A stretch of 6,080 nt of DNA, taken from assembly GCA_030654555.1 (NCBI GenBank), contig JAURXG010000134.1, forward strand, positions 1-6,080. The letters are read 5' to 3'. This document shows positions 4,957 to 6,080 of the stretch, piece by piece. Under the pieces are notes generated by a model. The model saw nothing but the letters and a program-made list of their open reading frames with translations. It made no database searches and was not told the DNA's origin. The DNA comes from Aquabacterium sp. (GTDB taxonomy: Bacteria; Pseudomonadota; Gammaproteobacteria; Burkholderiales; Burkholderiaceae_C). The position numbers and the translations under genes are program-made. The number at the start of each line of letters is the position of its first letter. Position 1 is the stretch's first letter.

Positions 4957-6080
4957 TCACGCCACCCGGCAGACCTTCAGCATGTTGGTGCCGCCGGGGT
5001 AGCCCATCGGCTCGCCGCAGGTGATGGCGTAGGTGTCGCCCGGGCGCAGCACGCCACGGTCGACCAGTGCGCGCTCGGCCTCGGCCAGCGCGGTGTCGCG
5101 GTCGTTGTGCAGCGCCGTCAGGATCGGCCGCACGTTGCGGTAGAGCGCCATGCGCGCCTGCGTGCTGGCCTTGGTGGTGATGCCGAAGATCGGCACGTGG
5201 ATGTTGTGCCGGCTCATCCACAAGGTGGTCGAGCCCGACTCGGTCAGCGCCACGATGGCCTTGCAGCCCAGGTGGTGGGCGGTGAACAGCGCGCCCATCG
5301 CGATCGACTGGTCGATGCGCCCGAAGATGCGGTCGGTGAAGTTGGCGTCCAGCCGCGTGTCCTCGGCACGCTCGGCCTCCAGCGCGATGGCGGCCATCTG
5401 CTCGACCGTCTCCACCGGGTACTTGCCGGCGGCGGTTTCGGCGCTGAGCATCACCGCGTCGGTGCCGTCGAGCACCGCGTTGGCCACGTCGCTGACCTCG
5501 GCGCGGGTGGGCACCGGGTTGACGATCATGCTCTCCATCATCTGCGTGGCGGTGATGGCGATCTTGTCCATCTCGCGCGCCATGCGGATCATGCGTGTCT
5601 GCAGCGCCGGCACGGTGGCGTTGCCCACTTCCACCGCCAGATCGCCGCGCGCGACCATGATGCCGTCGCTGGCGCGCAGGATGTTCTCCAACTGCGGGAT
5701 GGCCTCGCTGCGCTCGATCTTGGCGATCATCGCCGGCTTGTGGCGCCAGGGCTCGCCGGCCACGTTGGCCAGCTGGCGCGCCATCTCCATGTCGGTGGCG
5801 TTCTTCGGGAAGCTGACCGCCACGTAGTCGGCCTGGAAGGCCATGGCGGTCTTGATGTCGTCCATGTCCTTGGCCGTCAACGCCGGCGCGGTGAGGCCGC
5901 CGCCCTGCTTGTTGATGCCCTTGTTGTTGCTCAGCTCGCCACCGATCTTGACGATGGTGTGCACCTGCTCGCCACGCACCGCGTCGACGGTCAGCACGAT
6001 CAGGCCGTCGTTGAGCAGCAGCGTGTCGCCGGGCTTCACGTCGCGCGGCAGCTCCTTGTAGTCGAGGCCCACGCCATCGA
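4957..6080 (-). CDS. pyk: Pyruvate kinase, 5' partial
   Basis: The enzyme transfers phosphate from phosphoenolpyruvate to ADP in the last step of glycolysis. The frame is open to the right edge: 373 complete codons are visible, beginning within the B domain as (D)GVGLDYKELPRD. Roughly the first 105 residues of a usual ~480-residue enzyme are outside the window; the GTG at 6072 is an internal Val codon, not a start. Motifs in order: LLNDGLIVL in the B domain, SNNKGINKQGGGL, the active-site signature MIAKIERSEAI with the catalytic Lys, the metal-binding ARGDLAVEVG, TQMMESM and PTRAEVSDVANAVLDGTDA, then AETAAGKYP. The C-terminal effector domain holds TESGSTTLWMSR and the end GYPGGTNMLKVCRVA. The neighbouring gene on the left is convergent and ends 13 nt away. 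In related genomes as I recall them pyk and fba are close neighbours in the same direction; here a 1-kb gene lies between them. Confidence 0.97.
   Translation of the reverse strand, partial: DGVGLDYKELPRDVKPGDTLLLNDGLIVLTVDAVRGEQVHTIVKIGGELSNNKGINKQGGGLTAPALTAKDMDDIKTAMAFQADYVAVSFPKNATDMEMARQLANVAGEPWRHKPAMIAKIERSEAIPQLENILRASDGIMVARGDLAVEVGNATVPALQTRMIRMAREMDKIAITATQMMESMIVNPVPTRAEVSDVANAVLDGTDAVMLSAETAAGKYPVETVEQMAAIALEAERAEDTRLDANFTDRIFGRIDQSIAMGALFTAHHLGCKAIVALTESGSTTLWMSRHNIHVPIFGITTKASTQARMALYRNVRPILTALHNDRDTALAEAERALVDRGVLRPGDTYAITCGEPMGYPGGTNMLKVCRVA

Noticed and set aside
6072..6072. GTG as the start of pyruvate kinase
   Set aside because: The frame continues upstream to the window edge with conserved residues (DGVGLDYKELP), so the GTG is an internal valine and the gene is cut by the window.

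Overview
The window is GC-rich chromosomal DNA, most likely from a betaproteobacterium of the order Burkholderiales (Rubrivivax/Leptothrix/Ideonella-like). Three things suggest this. The central-metabolism genes run pyk, fba, purC on the minus strand, an order I recall as common in that group. The genes use strongly G/C-ending codons. The left edge carries the end of an Ala/Lys/Pro-repeat, histone H1-like protein with a C-terminal tail typical of these bacteria. No mobile element, tRNA, rRNA or CRISPR array is visible.

Layout from left to right. Positions 1-303 (+) hold the C-terminal end of the H1-like protein, built on a 36-bp tandem repeat, followed by a clear intrinsic terminator (330-356). 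Positions 337-1437 (-) hold a 366-residue all-helical, TPR-like protein of unknown function, of clearly lower GC than its surroundings. Its stop codon lies in the loop of the convergent gene's terminator, and its start is only 7 nt after the purC stop. Positions 1445-2344 (-) hold purC (SAICAR synthase, purine synthesis). Positions 2345-2535 contain a perfect 9-bp-stem terminator for fba and probably the purC promoter. Positions 2536-3600 (-) hold fba (class II fructose-bisphosphate aldolase). Positions 3601-3884 form a divergent promoter region. Positions 3885-4943 (+) hold a regulator-like protein with a winged-helix-like N-terminus, a GHKL ATPase and a DUF4325/STAS-like C-terminus. Positions 4957-6080 (-) hold pyk (pyruvate kinase), whose N-terminus lies beyond the right edge.

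pyk and fba act in glycolysis/gluconeogenesis and purC in purine synthesis; these are housekeeping genes. Two genes look like additions to this conserved backbone. One is the ATPase-DUF4325 gene, set in the opposite direction between pyk and fba. The other is the low-GC TPR-like gene, directly behind purC where purE/purK are often found in related genomes. These two are the most interesting parts of the window. I see no evidence for a complete new multi-gene system, and neither gene has a function that can be read from sequence alone.
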